Source: Fibrobacter sp.
GTDB lineage: Bacteria; Fibrobacterota; Fibrobacteria; Fibrobacterales; Fibrobacteraceae
Length of the DNA: 64,000 nt
Assembly (NCBI GenBank): GCA_017412605.1
Contig: JAFPWY010000009.1
Coordinates: 398,207-462,206, forward strand
Reading direction: 5' to 3'
Both the position numbers and the translations under genes were made by a program. The notes under the pieces were generated by a model. It had not been told where the DNA came from. It did not search any database and was given only the letters and a program-made list of their open reading frames with translations. Below, in pieces: positions 8,671 to 17,519 of this stretch. Within the stretch, counting starts at the first letter, position 1, and the number at the start of each line of letters is the position of its first letter.

Positions 8671-8964
8671 TTACTTATTTTTCAGTCGTTTAACGACAAT
8701 CGTCACGAGAACACCCAAGACAAAGCCCAAAACCGCTGTCAATAAATAACCGCCGGTTTCCGCAGACAAAATAAAAGCCCCATATTCAGACCGAAACCCC
8801 GGAATGCCTGCACCCGAAAAATTGCCGATTACAGCCAAAAGCGCAACTAAAGTAACGCCAGCAGCAGTCGCTAGGGCATTCGTTATCCTTCTTTCGCGTT
8901 TTTTCAGGATTACTCCTGCGCGCCGATTTATTTCCTTTAGCGCATTTTCTGTTGTGTATTTCAT
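8671..8964 (-). CDS. Small two-TM membrane protein divergent from the ECF sigma gene
   Basis: 97-residue inner-membrane protein. A basic, soluble N-terminus of about 28 residues (KYTTENALKEINRRAGVILKKRERR) precedes two hydrophobic helices at about 31-50 and 71-90, and it ends KRLKNK. A strong GGAGG ribosome site lies upstream of the ATG. It is transcribed away from the sigma-factor operon across an AT-rich gap of 234 nt. No family is recognised. The short cytoplasmic segment before the first helix and the sigma/PrsW neighbourhood make a membrane anti-sigma role conceivable, but that is inference only. Confidence 0.7.
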   Translation of the reverse strand: MKYTTENALKEINRRAGVILKKRERRITNALATAAGVTLVALLAVIGNFSGAGIPGFRSEYGAFILSAETGGYLLTAVLGFVLGVLVTIVVKRLKNK

Positions 8965-9198
8965 GGTCCGCCTCCCTGCTTTTTACAGTATTACATCTAA
9001 TTAATAACAGATATACAATTTTTACTCATATCCTTTCTGTAAAAAAAACATTTTCGCCACAATGTGCCAAAAATGTTACTATTATTATACCTATAATAGA
9101 GTTGTTTGCCTTCAGTGAGTAATTTTACAAGCGCATGTTATTAACACACATTAAGCTAGATCGCAAATATAAAGTTTTCTTGGTCGGAGACAATATCC

Positions 9199-9771
9199 AT
9201 GCCCGATAACGATGGACTATTATACATCCGTTTTCTGACCTTTAGCGATCAAAAAGCCCTTGAAATTCTTTTTAACAAATACAGGGAAAGTCTAGTTCTA
9301 TTTATATATGGATTTGTCCGAAATATAGATGTCGCCGAAGAACTAATGATGGATACGTTCGCAGTCCTTGTATCTGGAGTCGCCCGCTACAAGGAAACCG
9401 ACAAAGCACTATTTAAAACGTGGTTGTTCGCTGTCGCCAAAAATCAAGCGTTTCTCTATTTAAGAAAACAAAAAATCTGGTTCGTCTCGTTGGAGAAGGA
9501 ATTTTTGGACAATATGGAAGCGGATGCGAGTACCCAACCGATCGCCGTACTTCTAAAAACCGAGCGAGACGCACAACTGTACCGGTCATTGAAGGCCATT
9601 GACGCAAACTATAGGCAAGCGCTGTATCTCCAGTATTTTGAAGATATGAAGCCGGAGCAAATCAGCCGAATCATAAAAAAGAACATAAAACAGACATACA
9701 ACCTGTTGGCTAGAGGGAAAGAGGCTCTACGCGCCATATACGCAAAGATGGGGCATTCATGGGATATATAA
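9199..9771 (+). CDS. ECF-type RNA polymerase sigma factor
   Basis: Sigma-70 family factor of 190 residues with only regions 2 and 4. Region 2 spans about residues 10-95 (ALEILFNKYRESLVLFIYGF, AEELMMDTF, FKTWLFAVAKNQAFLYLR). Region 4 spans about 130-185 (LYLQYFEDMKPEQISRII, then a helix-turn-helix ending LLARGKEALRAIY). A GGAG site precedes the ATG. Its stop overlaps the start of the next membrane protein gene by 13 nt, so it is probably translationally coupled to it. Base composition is more AT-rich than the surrounding genes. The stimulus and regulon are unknown, and autoregulation from the AT-rich upstream gap is possible. Confidence 0.88.
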   Translation: MPDNDGLLYIRFLTFSDQKALEILFNKYRESLVLFIYGFVRNIDVAEELMMDTFAVLVSGVARYKETDKALFKTWLFAVAKNQAFLYLRKQKIWFVSLEKEFLDNMEADASTQPIAVLLKTERDAQLYRSLKAIDANYRQALYLQYFEDMKPEQISRIIKKNIKQTYNLLARGKEALRAIYAKMGHSWDI

Positions 9772-10529
9772 CAAGGTTGGATATCATATCCACCGTCATT
9801 CAATCCTGTATCTTAGTTGTTATTATTGCGAAAACGATAAAATTAATAATAGACGCAAAAACAAGCATCCTTCCGTTCTTCTTTGCCCTGGCCATGAGTA
9901 GTTACCTTCTAAGTAACTTCTATTGGATTGCTTATGACATTTTGAAACCGGATACGCGAATGCCCATGGCATGCAACGAAATTGGCGAATGCGCAATGGT
10001 CCTACTTTTGTGTGCCTGTCTGAAAACGATACTGAAAGACAAGAGAATGATTGCAAGGGAAATTGTGTTTGCAATCCTCTTTATCGGTGCAAATATAGCG
10101 TTATGGATTATCTGGACGGGAGAATGGTTTCAGGACATCCTGTTTGGGATCCCGTACATTTATTTTTTCTGGCTTTTGATTCGCGGTCTAATAAGCAGGG
10201 ACTGTTTGAGCCGCAAAGAAATGGGGTTAGCTGCAGCGACAAGTATCATCATCCTGACGATGGAGATTCCCCAACTTGTTCTACAAGGGGTTCTATCCAA
10301 TTTTGCAAAAATAGCATGCTTTATATTGATGACAGCCTTAACAGTTTGGCTCGGTGTAAAAAGTTTTCGACACAAAGATTTTTTTCTCGCATCAACGTTC
10401 TTTTTGTGGACGGAACTCGCCATGTTCTTGACCTCTGACTTCTATTATTATTTATTCTTCTTCGCAAACACGATTGCGCTGCTTATTATGTCTCCTTTGG
10501 TGAAAAAGGAGCTTGACGCCGATGGTTAA
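9759..10529 (+). CDS. Polytopic membrane protein of the sigma/PrsW operon, candidate sensor
   Basis: 256-residue integral membrane protein with seven or eight predicted hydrophobic helices at roughly 10-30, 38-58, 73-92, 102-121, 128-146, 158-178, 183-202 and 210-240. There are almost no soluble loops. It overlaps the sigma gene upstream by 13 nt and the PrsW-like gene downstream by 8 nt, so the three products are probably made together. I recognise no enzyme motif and no cytoplasmic anti-sigma domain. By position it may sense an envelope signal or hold the sigma factor at the membrane. Confidence 0.78.
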   Translation: MGYITRLDIISTVIQSCILVVIIAKTIKLIIDAKTSILPFFFALAMSSYLLSNFYWIAYDILKPDTRMPMACNEIGECAMVLLLCACLKTILKDKRMIAREIVFAILFIGANIALWIIWTGEWFQDILFGIPYIYFFWLLIRGLISRDCLSRKEMGLAAATSIIILTMEIPQLVLQGVLSNFAKIACFILMTALTVWLGVKSFRHKDFFLASTFFLWTELAMFLTSDFYYYLFFFANTIALLIMSPLVKKELDADG

Positions 10530-11145
10530 TGCCGAAAACGTCCTGATATGCATTGCGGTTCCGTTCGCAATTTCGTTCCTCTTCACCAGAGGGAGTGCGC
10601 GCCAGCTGATTTCCGCATTCCTTGCCGGTATGATCGGTTGCATTTTTTCCGCATATGTCGCTGGCTTTATCCAGATGACATCGGGTTACAGTTCCGAAGA
10701 CACCTCCATTTTCCTTTCCCCGATGATAGAGGAGAGCATGAAGCTTTTGTTGATCCTGTTTTGCATTTACGTGTATGAGCCGTCGAGCAAAAGAATAGAA
10801 TTGCTAGCCGTTGGAATTGGAGCCGGTTTTGCGACTTTCGAAAACTGCTGCATCCTTCTTTCGTCGGGCACGCAACAATTGACCTACATGCTGGTTCGTG
10901 GATCTGCGGTCGGCGTGATGCACATCGTGACATTGGTGGCGCTGGCCAAGGGCATCCAGCTTTTAAAAATGCACAAGGCTTTCTATTTCGCCGGCATTGC
11001 GGGCATATTGTCCATCCCCGTGACCGTGCACGGGCTCTATAACCTTTTAGTCTCTAAACCAGGCGCGTCATCGTATATCGGGTACGCAATGCCAATGCTT
11101 TGCGTGATATTGCTGTACATGACAAATGTTGCGAAAAAGAGCTAA
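10522..11145 (+). CDS. PrsW-like intramembrane metalloprotease
   Basis: 207-residue polytopic membrane protein with the spaced motifs of PrsW-type proteases: PMIEESMK (EExxK) near residue 70, FATFEN (FxxxE) near 100, MHIVT with a conserved His near 133, and TVHGLYNLL near 170. PrsW performs site-1 cleavage of a membrane anti-sigma factor in Bacillus subtilis. I prefer ATG 10522 because AAGGAG is 10 nt upstream, while TTG 10513 lies directly against that site. It overlaps the previous gene by 8 nt. The substrate would be expected among neighbouring membrane proteins. Confidence 0.75.
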   Translation: MVNAENVLICIAVPFAISFLFTRGSARQLISAFLAGMIGCIFSAYVAGFIQMTSGYSSEDTSIFLSPMIEESMKLLLILFCIYVYEPSSKRIELLAVGIGAGFATFENCCILLSSGTQQLTYMLVRGSAVGVMHIVTLVALAKGIQLLKMHKAFYFAGIAGILSIPVTVHGLYNLLVSKPGASSYIGYAMPMLCVILLYMTNVAKKS

Positions 11146-11199
11146 AAAATCTACGCACACCTTTTTTTTGTTATATTCTAAAAAAGGAGAATTTCTGAT

Positions 11200-12375
11200 A
11201 TGAAATTATTAAAAGGTATTTTAGAGCTTTCCTTTGCAACTCTTACAGTTTCCATGGCGTTTACCGCTTGCAGTGAAACCACCAATGTCACAGAAACAAC
11301 CGGTCCTGTAATGGTAGCAGCATTCGAGGAATTGACCAAGTGCACATCCAAAAATGAAGGAGACATGGTGTACGTGAAGGATTCCGCGGAAGCATATCTT
11401 TGCGCCAACAAGGAATGGAAAAAGATGTCTGTTTCCTCATCGAAAAACTCTGACGAGAAAGATAATTCCAAGGAAAAAGATAGTTCCGATGTGAAAGACA
11501 GTTCCGAAGCAAAAGACAGTTCCGATGCGAAAGATAGTTCCTGCATAGCGGAACGCATTGAGATTGGTTACAAGATTGTATGCGGCGGAGATTCGGTTGG
11601 CGTGTTACTGGATGATAAATCGGACAAGCGCTGCTCACTCGTAAACGATAGCGATGGTGTTGTCACAATGGAATGTGGAGGCAAAGAGATGTCGTTTTAC
11701 AAGGCGACATGCGGAGCGGTCCCCTATGATCCTGCCGAAAAAATTTGCGATTCTCGTGATAACAATCTCTACAGATATAAGATCATTGCTCCTGCAGGAA
11801 CCAAGTATAAGAAGGCGTGGATGTTGGAAAATTTGAACTATGCAGCCGAAAATAGCTTGTGTTATAACAGCGGTGGAAAATCCTGCAGCGAAAATGGGTA
11901 TGGTCGGAGTTACAATTGGGCGACCGCAGTGGGAAAAACGCTAGACCAGTGCGGTGATGAGCATAAATGTAATTTGGGAAAGGGAAATGTTCAGGGAATA
12001 TGCCCTAATGGCTGGCACCTACCAACAAAAAAAGAATGGAACGCATTGATAAATGCCGTGGGCGGCGAAAAAGTAGCGGGCAAGAATCTGAGGTCAAAGA
12101 CAGGCTGGAACGATTACGAAGGGCCCAATGGAGAAACACATCAAGGCAATGGTGATGACGTCTATGATTTTGCTGCATTACCTGCCGGGTACGTTCTGTT
12201 CGATGAACTTACCTTTATTGATGTAGGTGACAATGCTAATTTTTGGACAGCGAGTGAAGTCGATAAACATAATGCGACCATCATGATCATAATGAATATA
12301 GATGACGATGCCAATCTGTTTGATTACGGCATGGGAAAGGATGTCGGGTGCAGCATCCGTTGCGTTCAAGACTAG
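11200..12375 (+). CDS. FISUMP-domain lipoprotein with KDSS-repeat stalk
   Basis: Putative surface lipoprotein of 391 residues. The signal peptide ends in FTAC. Next comes a short Cys-containing module (LTKCTSKNEGDMVYV...LCANKEWKKM), then about five six-residue KDSS-type repeats, a second Cys-rich stretch, and from about residue 190 the FISUMP domain: KKAWMLENLNYA, NGWHLPTKKEWNALI, LRSKTGWN, FAALPAGY, FWTASE and final GCSIRCVQD. A GGAG site and TTATATTCTAAAAAA promoter-like sequence lie upstream. FISUMP proteins are abundant in Fibrobacter. Their role is unknown but probably outer-surface binding or structure. Confidence 0.87.
   Translation: MKLLKGILELSFATLTVSMAFTACSETTNVTETTGPVMVAAFEELTKCTSKNEGDMVYVKDSAEAYLCANKEWKKMSVSSSKNSDEKDNSKEKDSSDVKDSSEAKDSSDAKDSSCIAERIEIGYKIVCGGDSVGVLLDDKSDKRCSLVNDSDGVVTMECGGKEMSFYKATCGAVPYDPAEKICDSRDNNLYRYKIIAPAGTKYKKAWMLENLNYAAENSLCYNSGGKSCSENGYGRSYNWATAVGKTLDQCGDEHKCNLGKGNVQGICPNGWHLPTKKEWNALINAVGGEKVAGKNLRSKTGWNDYEGPNGETHQGNGDDVYDFAALPAGYVLFDELTFIDVGDNANFWTASEVDKHNATIMIIMNIDDDANLFDYGMGKDVGCSIRCVQD
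11458..11541 (+). repeat. 18-bp tandem repeat encoding KDSS units
   Basis: About five imperfect copies of an 18-bp unit (AAAGACAGTTCCGAT-like) encode KDSS(D/E)(V/A), a hydrophilic stalk between two domains of the FISUMP lipoprotein. Copy number could vary by slippage. Confidence 0.85.
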
Positions 12376-12508
12376 GTTTTATCGCAGAACTATAGTTTTT
12401 TACAGCTTTTTCGCATTTTTCGGTAAAAAGACGAATTGGCCCGACAGAGCCCTCGCCGTATTTGACCATTTGTGCACCAAATGTCAAAGAAACCCCTGAA
12501 ATTTTTTC

Positions 12509-12516
12509 TACATTTA
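12509..12516 (+). promoter_or_regulatory. TAnnTTTn -7-like box before parC
   Basis: TACATTTA sits 5 nt before the preferred ATG of the topoisomerase gene. It matches the FCB-group -7 pattern TAnnTTTG in 7 of 8 positions and would give an almost leaderless transcript. Confidence 0.45.
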
Positions 12517-12521
12517 CCTCC

Positions 12522-15059
12522 ATGAATTCTAACACGCCAGATACTACTCTTGGACTTTCCAACGTAAATCATCTTGAAAGGCTCTACGATGGCTGGTTCC
12601 TCGACTACGCGAGCTACGTCATCCTCGACCGTGCCGTGCCGTACTACGAAGACGGACTCAAGCCGGTCCAGCGCCGCATTTTGCATTCCCTTTTCGAAAA
12701 CCACGACGGGCGCTACCAGAAGGTCGCCACCATCGTAGGCCGCACCATGGCCTATCACCCGCACGGCGACGCCTCCATCGGCGATGCTCTCGTCGGCCTC
12801 GGCCAGAAAGGCCTGCTTATAGACACCCAGGGTAACTGGGGCAACCCGCTCACCGGCGACGATGCAGCCGCCCCCCGTTATATCGAAGGCCGCCTCACCC
12901 AGTTCGCCGTCGACGTCGTGTTCAACCCCGAAACCACGGAATGGATTCCGAGCTACGACGGACGTAGCGAAGAGCCCGTCACGCTCCCGGTCAAGTTCCC
13001 TCTGCTGCTCGCCCAAGGTGTAGACGGCATCGCCGTCGGCCTTTCCACGAGCATTCTCCCCCACAATTTCCGCGAGCTTTGCGAAGCGAGCATCGCCATC
13101 CTCAAGGGCAAGAAGTTCACGCTGTACCCGGACTTCTTCACCGGCGGCATCATCGACGTGAGCGACTACAACGACGGCATGCGCGGCGGCAAGGTCCGTG
13201 TCCGCGCCAAGATCGAGAAAGTCGACAACAAGACGCTCGCCATCCGCGAAATCCCCTATGGCACCACGACGACAAGCCTCATCGACAGCATCGTGAAGGC
13301 CAACGACAAGGGCAAGATTAAAATCAAGCACGTCGACGACAACACGAGCAAGAACGTCGAAATCCTCATTCACCTGCAGCCGGGTACGGAACCACAGGTC
13401 GCCATCGACGCGCTCTATGCATTTACCGACTGCGAAAAGTCGCTTTCCCCGTGCACTTGCGTCATCGTGAACAAGCACCCGCAATTCATGGGAGTCTCCG
13501 AAATCCTCCGGATGAACACGGAACACACCGTGAAGCTGCTCCAGTGGGAACTCGAGAACGAGCGCAAGCACCTCGAAGACAAGTGGCACATGACGAGCCT
13601 CGAAAAGATTTTCATCGAGAAGGAAGTCTACGAGGTCATCAAGAAGGCCCGCGACCGCGACGAGATGGTCGACCTCATCGACGAAGGCCTCAAGCCCTAT
13701 GTCAAGCGCTACCTGCGCCGCAGTGTCACCCGCGAAGAAATCCTGAAGCTCGCCGAAATTCCGGTCCGCCGCATCAGCCGCTTCGACCGCAAGAAGGCCG
13801 ACGAACTTTTGGCGGAACTCGACGAGAAACTCGCCCAGAACAAGTACAACCTCGAACACATCACCGACTACGCTATCGAGCACTTCAAGAACATTCTCAA
13901 AAAGTACGGTGAAGGCCGCGAACGCAGAACGCAGATTGCCGAGTTCGGCAAGGTGAACGCTGTACATGTCGCGCTCGCCAACCAAAAACTCTACGTGAAC
14001 CGCAAGGAAGGTTTTGTCGGCACGGGCATGAAGAAGGAGGAATACCTCTTCGACGTCTCCGCCTACGATGACCTCATCGTGTTCAAGGCCGACGGAAGCT
14101 TCAAGATTGTCCGCGTGAGCGACAAGGACTTCGTGGGCAAGGACATCATCCTCGTCGAAAAGTTCAACAAGGACGACGAACGCCATATATACAACGTTAT
14201 CCACCAGGACGGCAAGGACGGCACCGCCTACATCAAGCGTTTCAACGTGGGCGGCGTGACCCGCGACAAGGACTACTACATGGGCAAGAACAAGCCCGGC
14301 AGCAAGATCCTCTACCTGTCCAGCAACCTGAACGGCGAAGCGGAAGTGGTCGAAGTGACCCTCAAGCCGCGCCCGCGCATCAAGCTGAATTTCGAAGTGG
14401 ACTTCAGCGAGGTCGAGGTCAAGGGCCGCGGAGCCATCGGCAATATCGTCACCAAGTACCCGGTCAAGCACGTGAAGCGCATCCGCAAGGGCGTGAGCAC
14501 GCTGGGCGCCCGCGTACTGTATTTCGACGCCCCGAGCGGCATTGTCTCGACCCAGAGAAAGGGCGACCGCATCGGTGAATTCGACGAGAAGGACAAGCTG
14601 CTGATCATCAAGGAAAATGGCACGGCCCGCATCCACGACATGGCGGACCCCATTCTCGTCGGCACGAACATCAAGTACCTGCACAAGTTCGACCCGGCTC
14701 AGGTATTCACCATCCTTTACTTCGAGGGAGGCAACTTCAACTACATGGTGAAGCGCTTTAACCTCGAAGGCTGCCCCATGACGACGGAATTCAGCCTCGT
14801 CACGGATCACAAGGACACGAAGATGATCGAGCTGTTCGCCACAGACGATGCTCGCCAGCTCATGGAATACCAGGTCGGCCGCGAAGTGCAGAAAGAAGAA
14901 CTGGACCTCACCGAAATAGCCGATGTCAAGGGCTACAAGGCGCTGGGAAGCAAGTTCACCGCCAAGAAGGTCAAGCGCACCAGCCGCATCTCCCCGCCGG
15001 ACAGTTTCGACGACGGTACGAGCGACGACAGCGACGACGGCGATCCGAAACTGTTCTAG
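12522..15059 (+). CDS. parC: DNA topoisomerase IV subunit A
   Basis: Breakage-reunion subunit of a type IIA topoisomerase, 845 residues from ATG 12522. A longer frame from 12462 has a non-conserved start. DGLKPVQRRIL is near residue 44, the quinolone-determining region reads HPHGDASIGDA at 79-89, and the catalytic tyrosine is Tyr120 in APRYIEGRL. The coiled-coil arm and a beta-pinwheel C-terminal domain follow, and the end is acidic (DDSDDGDPKLF). The domain style, without a GyrA-box, matches ParC of the Bacteroidetes/FCB type rather than GyrA. parE is not in this window. Strong codon bias creates a long open frame on the opposite strand. Confidence 0.92.
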   Translation: MNSNTPDTTLGLSNVNHLERLYDGWFLDYASYVILDRAVPYYEDGLKPVQRRILHSLFENHDGRYQKVATIVGRTMAYHPHGDASIGDALVGLGQKGLLIDTQGNWGNPLTGDDAAAPRYIEGRLTQFAVDVVFNPETTEWIPSYDGRSEEPVTLPVKFPLLLAQGVDGIAVGLSTSILPHNFRELCEASIAILKGKKFTLYPDFFTGGIIDVSDYNDGMRGGKVRVRAKIEKVDNKTLAIREIPYGTTTTSLIDSIVKANDKGKIKIKHVDDNTSKNVEILIHLQPGTEPQVAIDALYAFTDCEKSLSPCTCVIVNKHPQFMGVSEILRMNTEHTVKLLQWELENERKHLEDKWHMTSLEKIFIEKEVYEVIKKARDRDEMVDLIDEGLKPYVKRYLRRSVTREEILKLAEIPVRRISRFDRKKADELLAELDEKLAQNKYNLEHITDYAIEHFKNILKKYGEGRERRTQIAEFGKVNAVHVALANQKLYVNRKEGFVGTGMKKEEYLFDVSAYDDLIVFKADGSFKIVRVSDKDFVGKDIILVEKFNKDDERHIYNVIHQDGKDGTAYIKRFNVGGVTRDKDYYMGKNKPGSKILYLSSNLNGEAEVVEVTLKPRPRIKLNFEVDFSEVEVKGRGAIGNIVTKYPVKHVKRIRKGVSTLGARVLYFDAPSGIVSTQRKGDRIGEFDEKDKLLIIKENGTARIHDMADPILVGTNIKYLHKFDPAQVFTILYFEGGNFNYMVKRFNLEGCPMTTEFSLVTDHKDTKMIELFATDDARQLMEYQVGREVQKEELDLTEIADVKGYKALGSKFTAKKVKRTSRISPPDSFDDGTSDDSDDGDPKLF

Positions 15060-15092
15060 CCGGACCTAGACAGCCGATATACTCATAAAGCA

Positions 15093-15127
15093 GAACTCCA
15101 GGGCAAGCCCTGGAGTTCCTTTTTTTG
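15093..15127 (+). terminator. Rho-independent terminator after parC
   Basis: A near-perfect stem, AACTCCAGGGC paired with GCCCTGGAGTT, is followed by CCTTTTTTT about 35 nt after the parC stop. It also lies between convergent genes. Confidence 0.92.
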
Positions 15128-15166
15128 TTGGAGTGTATTCAACCCGCTACGGGGTGGAGATTTGAA

Positions 15167-17362
15167 TTACTTGGACGTCGATACAGTCAGCATTCTACCG
15201 CTGCGGACATTCCTGAGCATGTAGACACCCTTGCTGAAGCCAGCCTGAGAAAGGGCCTGCTGCGGAGTTCTGCCGGACAGGTCTACCGTACCCAGGCGCT
15301 TGCCGCTGATGGAGTACACGCCATAGACGCTGCCATCAAGCACAGAGAACTTGACCTTGGAATTCTGAATCGAAGTCGTGGGAGTCGGATCGCCGAAAGA
15401 GAACCAGTCCACGTTCACGTTGTCGCCCTGGATAACCAGGCGGATTACATGCTCACCGGCAGTAAGATGGGCTGAGCCGCCGGTGAATTCCTTGTAAACG
15501 CTCCAGTCATCACCCGTTTTCGGGACTACAATGGTCTGGCCGACATCCTTCTCGTCCACCTGGAACGAGAGGCTTGCGGAATCCATGCCAGTCGACGCGG
15601 AAACCTTGATGGCATAGTCGCCCTCGGCAGGAACGTTGACCGTATATTCGATCCATTCGCCAACGCTCGTGTAGCCAACGGCCATACCCTTCGAAGCATC
15701 GGCGGAATCCAGCAGTACAACATCCACGCCTTCGTCCGCACGGAAATTGGCATTGCCCTGGTTAGCCTTTTCGGCATCGCTGTAAGCCTTGCGGGCGCCG
15801 CCCAAGTCAAACTTTTCGGCCTCGATGACCGCCGGGAGAGTCACGGCAACACTGTCGTAAGGCACCTGCTGAGAAGCGCTCGTACCACCCGCACCCGCGA
15901 AGCTCCATTCGAGAATGCCCATCGTGGAGTCCTTCGAACCCTTGAACACGAGGAACAGTTCGTCCACGACGCCGGTCAAACCGGTCACTTCGCAAGTGTT
16001 TTCGGCATAGTCATTCCAGCCGCTCGTCTTCTGGATGTCGCAAGTACCCGCGAGAGTACCGGAAGCGGAACCGCTATGGATTTCGATCTTGTTGCCGTCG
16101 CCAACGCTCGCCGCGACCACGTTGAACGCCGTGGCGCCACCGCCGAAGTCCACCCCGGAAACGCGAATCCAGGATTCCTTGCTCGCATACGGGGTCAGCA
16201 CGTGCTTGGCCGCGACACCGCCGGACCAGTCGGACTTGTTCCAGTCGGTACGGCTGCGGATGTTCTTCTGCTTGGAGCTCGTGAGTGCCGGATAGACCTC
16301 GTAGGGGTTGAAGTTCTCAATCTGCTCCGGGCCATTGTCCGTATAGGTCAGCTTGTTCATGTCGTCGCCACTGTAGGTGAACTCGTCGATGCTCACGCTA
16401 CGGTGGTAGGCCGGATCGGGATTGGCATTGCCTAAAGAAGCCGGATGTTCGGAAGCCTGCACGAGGCGGCGGTCATGGTAGACGACATACCACTTGCCCT
16501 TGAACTGGGCAATACCGTGATGGTTATTGTTGTTCGCGTTGATGTTACGGCCGTTGATGTTCGGGTTATCCATGAAGATGCCCTTGTACGTATAGGGACC
16601 CATCGGATTGCTCGACGTACCGTAAGCGATACGCAAGTCGGCGGTACTGTACGAAAGGTAATAGGTGGAGCCCTTCTTGTGGATGTAAGAGGCTTCCATC
16701 GCCTTCGGGCCGCCAATCTTCAGCTCGACCTTGGAACTGACGTCAAAGCCGTTAATGTCCTTGTTGAGCTTGTAGATGTTGAAGATGTTGTTGTTATTGT
16801 CCCTGGCCGGGCGCGAGTCGCTATCGCCACCACCGAAGGTGAAGTAGCCCTGGCCGTCATCATCGAAGAAGATGGCCGGGTCGAAGCACCAGCCGATGCC
16901 GTCGCAGTCCGCGATACCGCCACCCCAGTTGTTGATGAGTTTCTTGTTGTCGGGAACCGGATTCTTGTAAGGGCCCTGGATTTCGTCAGCACCGACGAGG
17001 CCCACGCCACCGCCACCGCCATCGGGATAGACGATGTAGAACCGGCCATCGGGGCCGATATCGATACCCGAAGCCCAAATGTCGCCGATGTTATCGTATT
17101 CGCGCTTGGCCTCAAGGACAATACCGAAGTCCGTCCAGTTCTTCATATCGCGACTGCGAAAAGCATAGAGCGACTTGATGGTATAGCCATTACTGCCGGC
17201 CGGGTCGTCCGAGTCGGTTATGATGTAAAAATATTCGTCATCCGCCGTAGCCGCCGGATCCGCCAAGTAATGGTAATTAGAAATCGGGTTGTCCGCCAAG
17301 GCGGAAGCAACCAGACTGCAGGACATCGCCAGCACCAATTTCCCTTGTTTCTTGATTTTCAT
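15167..17362 (-). CDS. Secreted GH43 glycoside hydrolase with CBM6-like modules and sorting domain
   Basis: Extracellular hemicellulase of 731 residues, probably an arabinofuranosidase or xylosidase. The signal peptide ends ALADN. A five-bladed GH43 domain (about 25-345) has a catalytic base candidate in YHYLADPAA (Asp35), the transition-state Asp in CFDPAIFFDDDG and a general acid candidate Glu in PKAMEASYIH. One beta-sandwich CBM6-like module spans about 375-510 and a clearer CBM6 spans about 525-665 (IEAEKFDLGG, SVGEWIEYTVNVP, NVDWFSFG). The last 65 residues (VYGVYSISGKRLG, GFSKGVYMLRN) form a C-terminal sorting-type domain. AAGGGATG precedes the ATG. Substrate specificity cannot be read from sequence alone. 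Confidence 0.9.
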   Translation of the reverse strand: MKIKKQGKLVLAMSCSLVASALADNPISNYHYLADPAATADDEYFYIITDSDDPAGSNGYTIKSLYAFRSRDMKNWTDFGIVLEAKREYDNIGDIWASGIDIGPDGRFYIVYPDGGGGGVGLVGADEIQGPYKNPVPDNKKLINNWGGGIADCDGIGWCFDPAIFFDDDGQGYFTFGGGDSDSRPARDNNNNIFNIYKLNKDINGFDVSSKVELKIGGPKAMEASYIHKKGSTYYLSYSTADLRIAYGTSSNPMGPYTYKGIFMDNPNINGRNINANNNNHHGIAQFKGKWYVVYHDRRLVQASEHPASLGNANPDPAYHRSVSIDEFTYSGDDMNKLTYTDNGPEQIENFNPYEVYPALTSSKQKNIRSRTDWNKSDWSGGVAAKHVLTPYASKESWIRVSGVDFGGGATAFNVVAASVGDGNKIEIHSGSASGTLAGTCDIQKTSGWNDYAENTCEVTGLTGVVDELFLVFKGSKDSTMGILEWSFAGAGGTSASQQVPYDSVAVTLPAVIEAEKFDLGGARKAYSDAEKANQGNANFRADEGVDVVLLDSADASKGMAVGYTSVGEWIEYTVNVPAEGDYAIKVSASTGMDSASLSFQVDEKDVGQTIVVPKTGDDWSVYKEFTGGSAHLTAGEHVIRLVIQGDNVNVDWFSFGDPTPTTSIQNSKVKFSVLDGSVYGVYSISGKRLGTVDLSGRTPQQALSQAGFSKGVYMLRNVRSGRMLTVSTSK

Positions 17363-17519
17363 AAAACATCCCTTATATTTTTGACGACCAGAACAGGCCC
17401 ATATCGTAAAAATATACGGGGAATACGCTTTTTTTTAGGTCAAAAACGCAATTCCTATGGATTTTTTATCAAAAGAGGATGCTAAACCACCAATGCTTTT
17501 TTTGGAGACGTGACGAAAA

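Noticed and set aside
12390..14810. An 806-codon open frame antisense to parC
   Set aside because: ParC is unmistakable on the plus strand; the antisense translation is low-complexity Ala/Val/Asp/Glu typical of a shadow frame.
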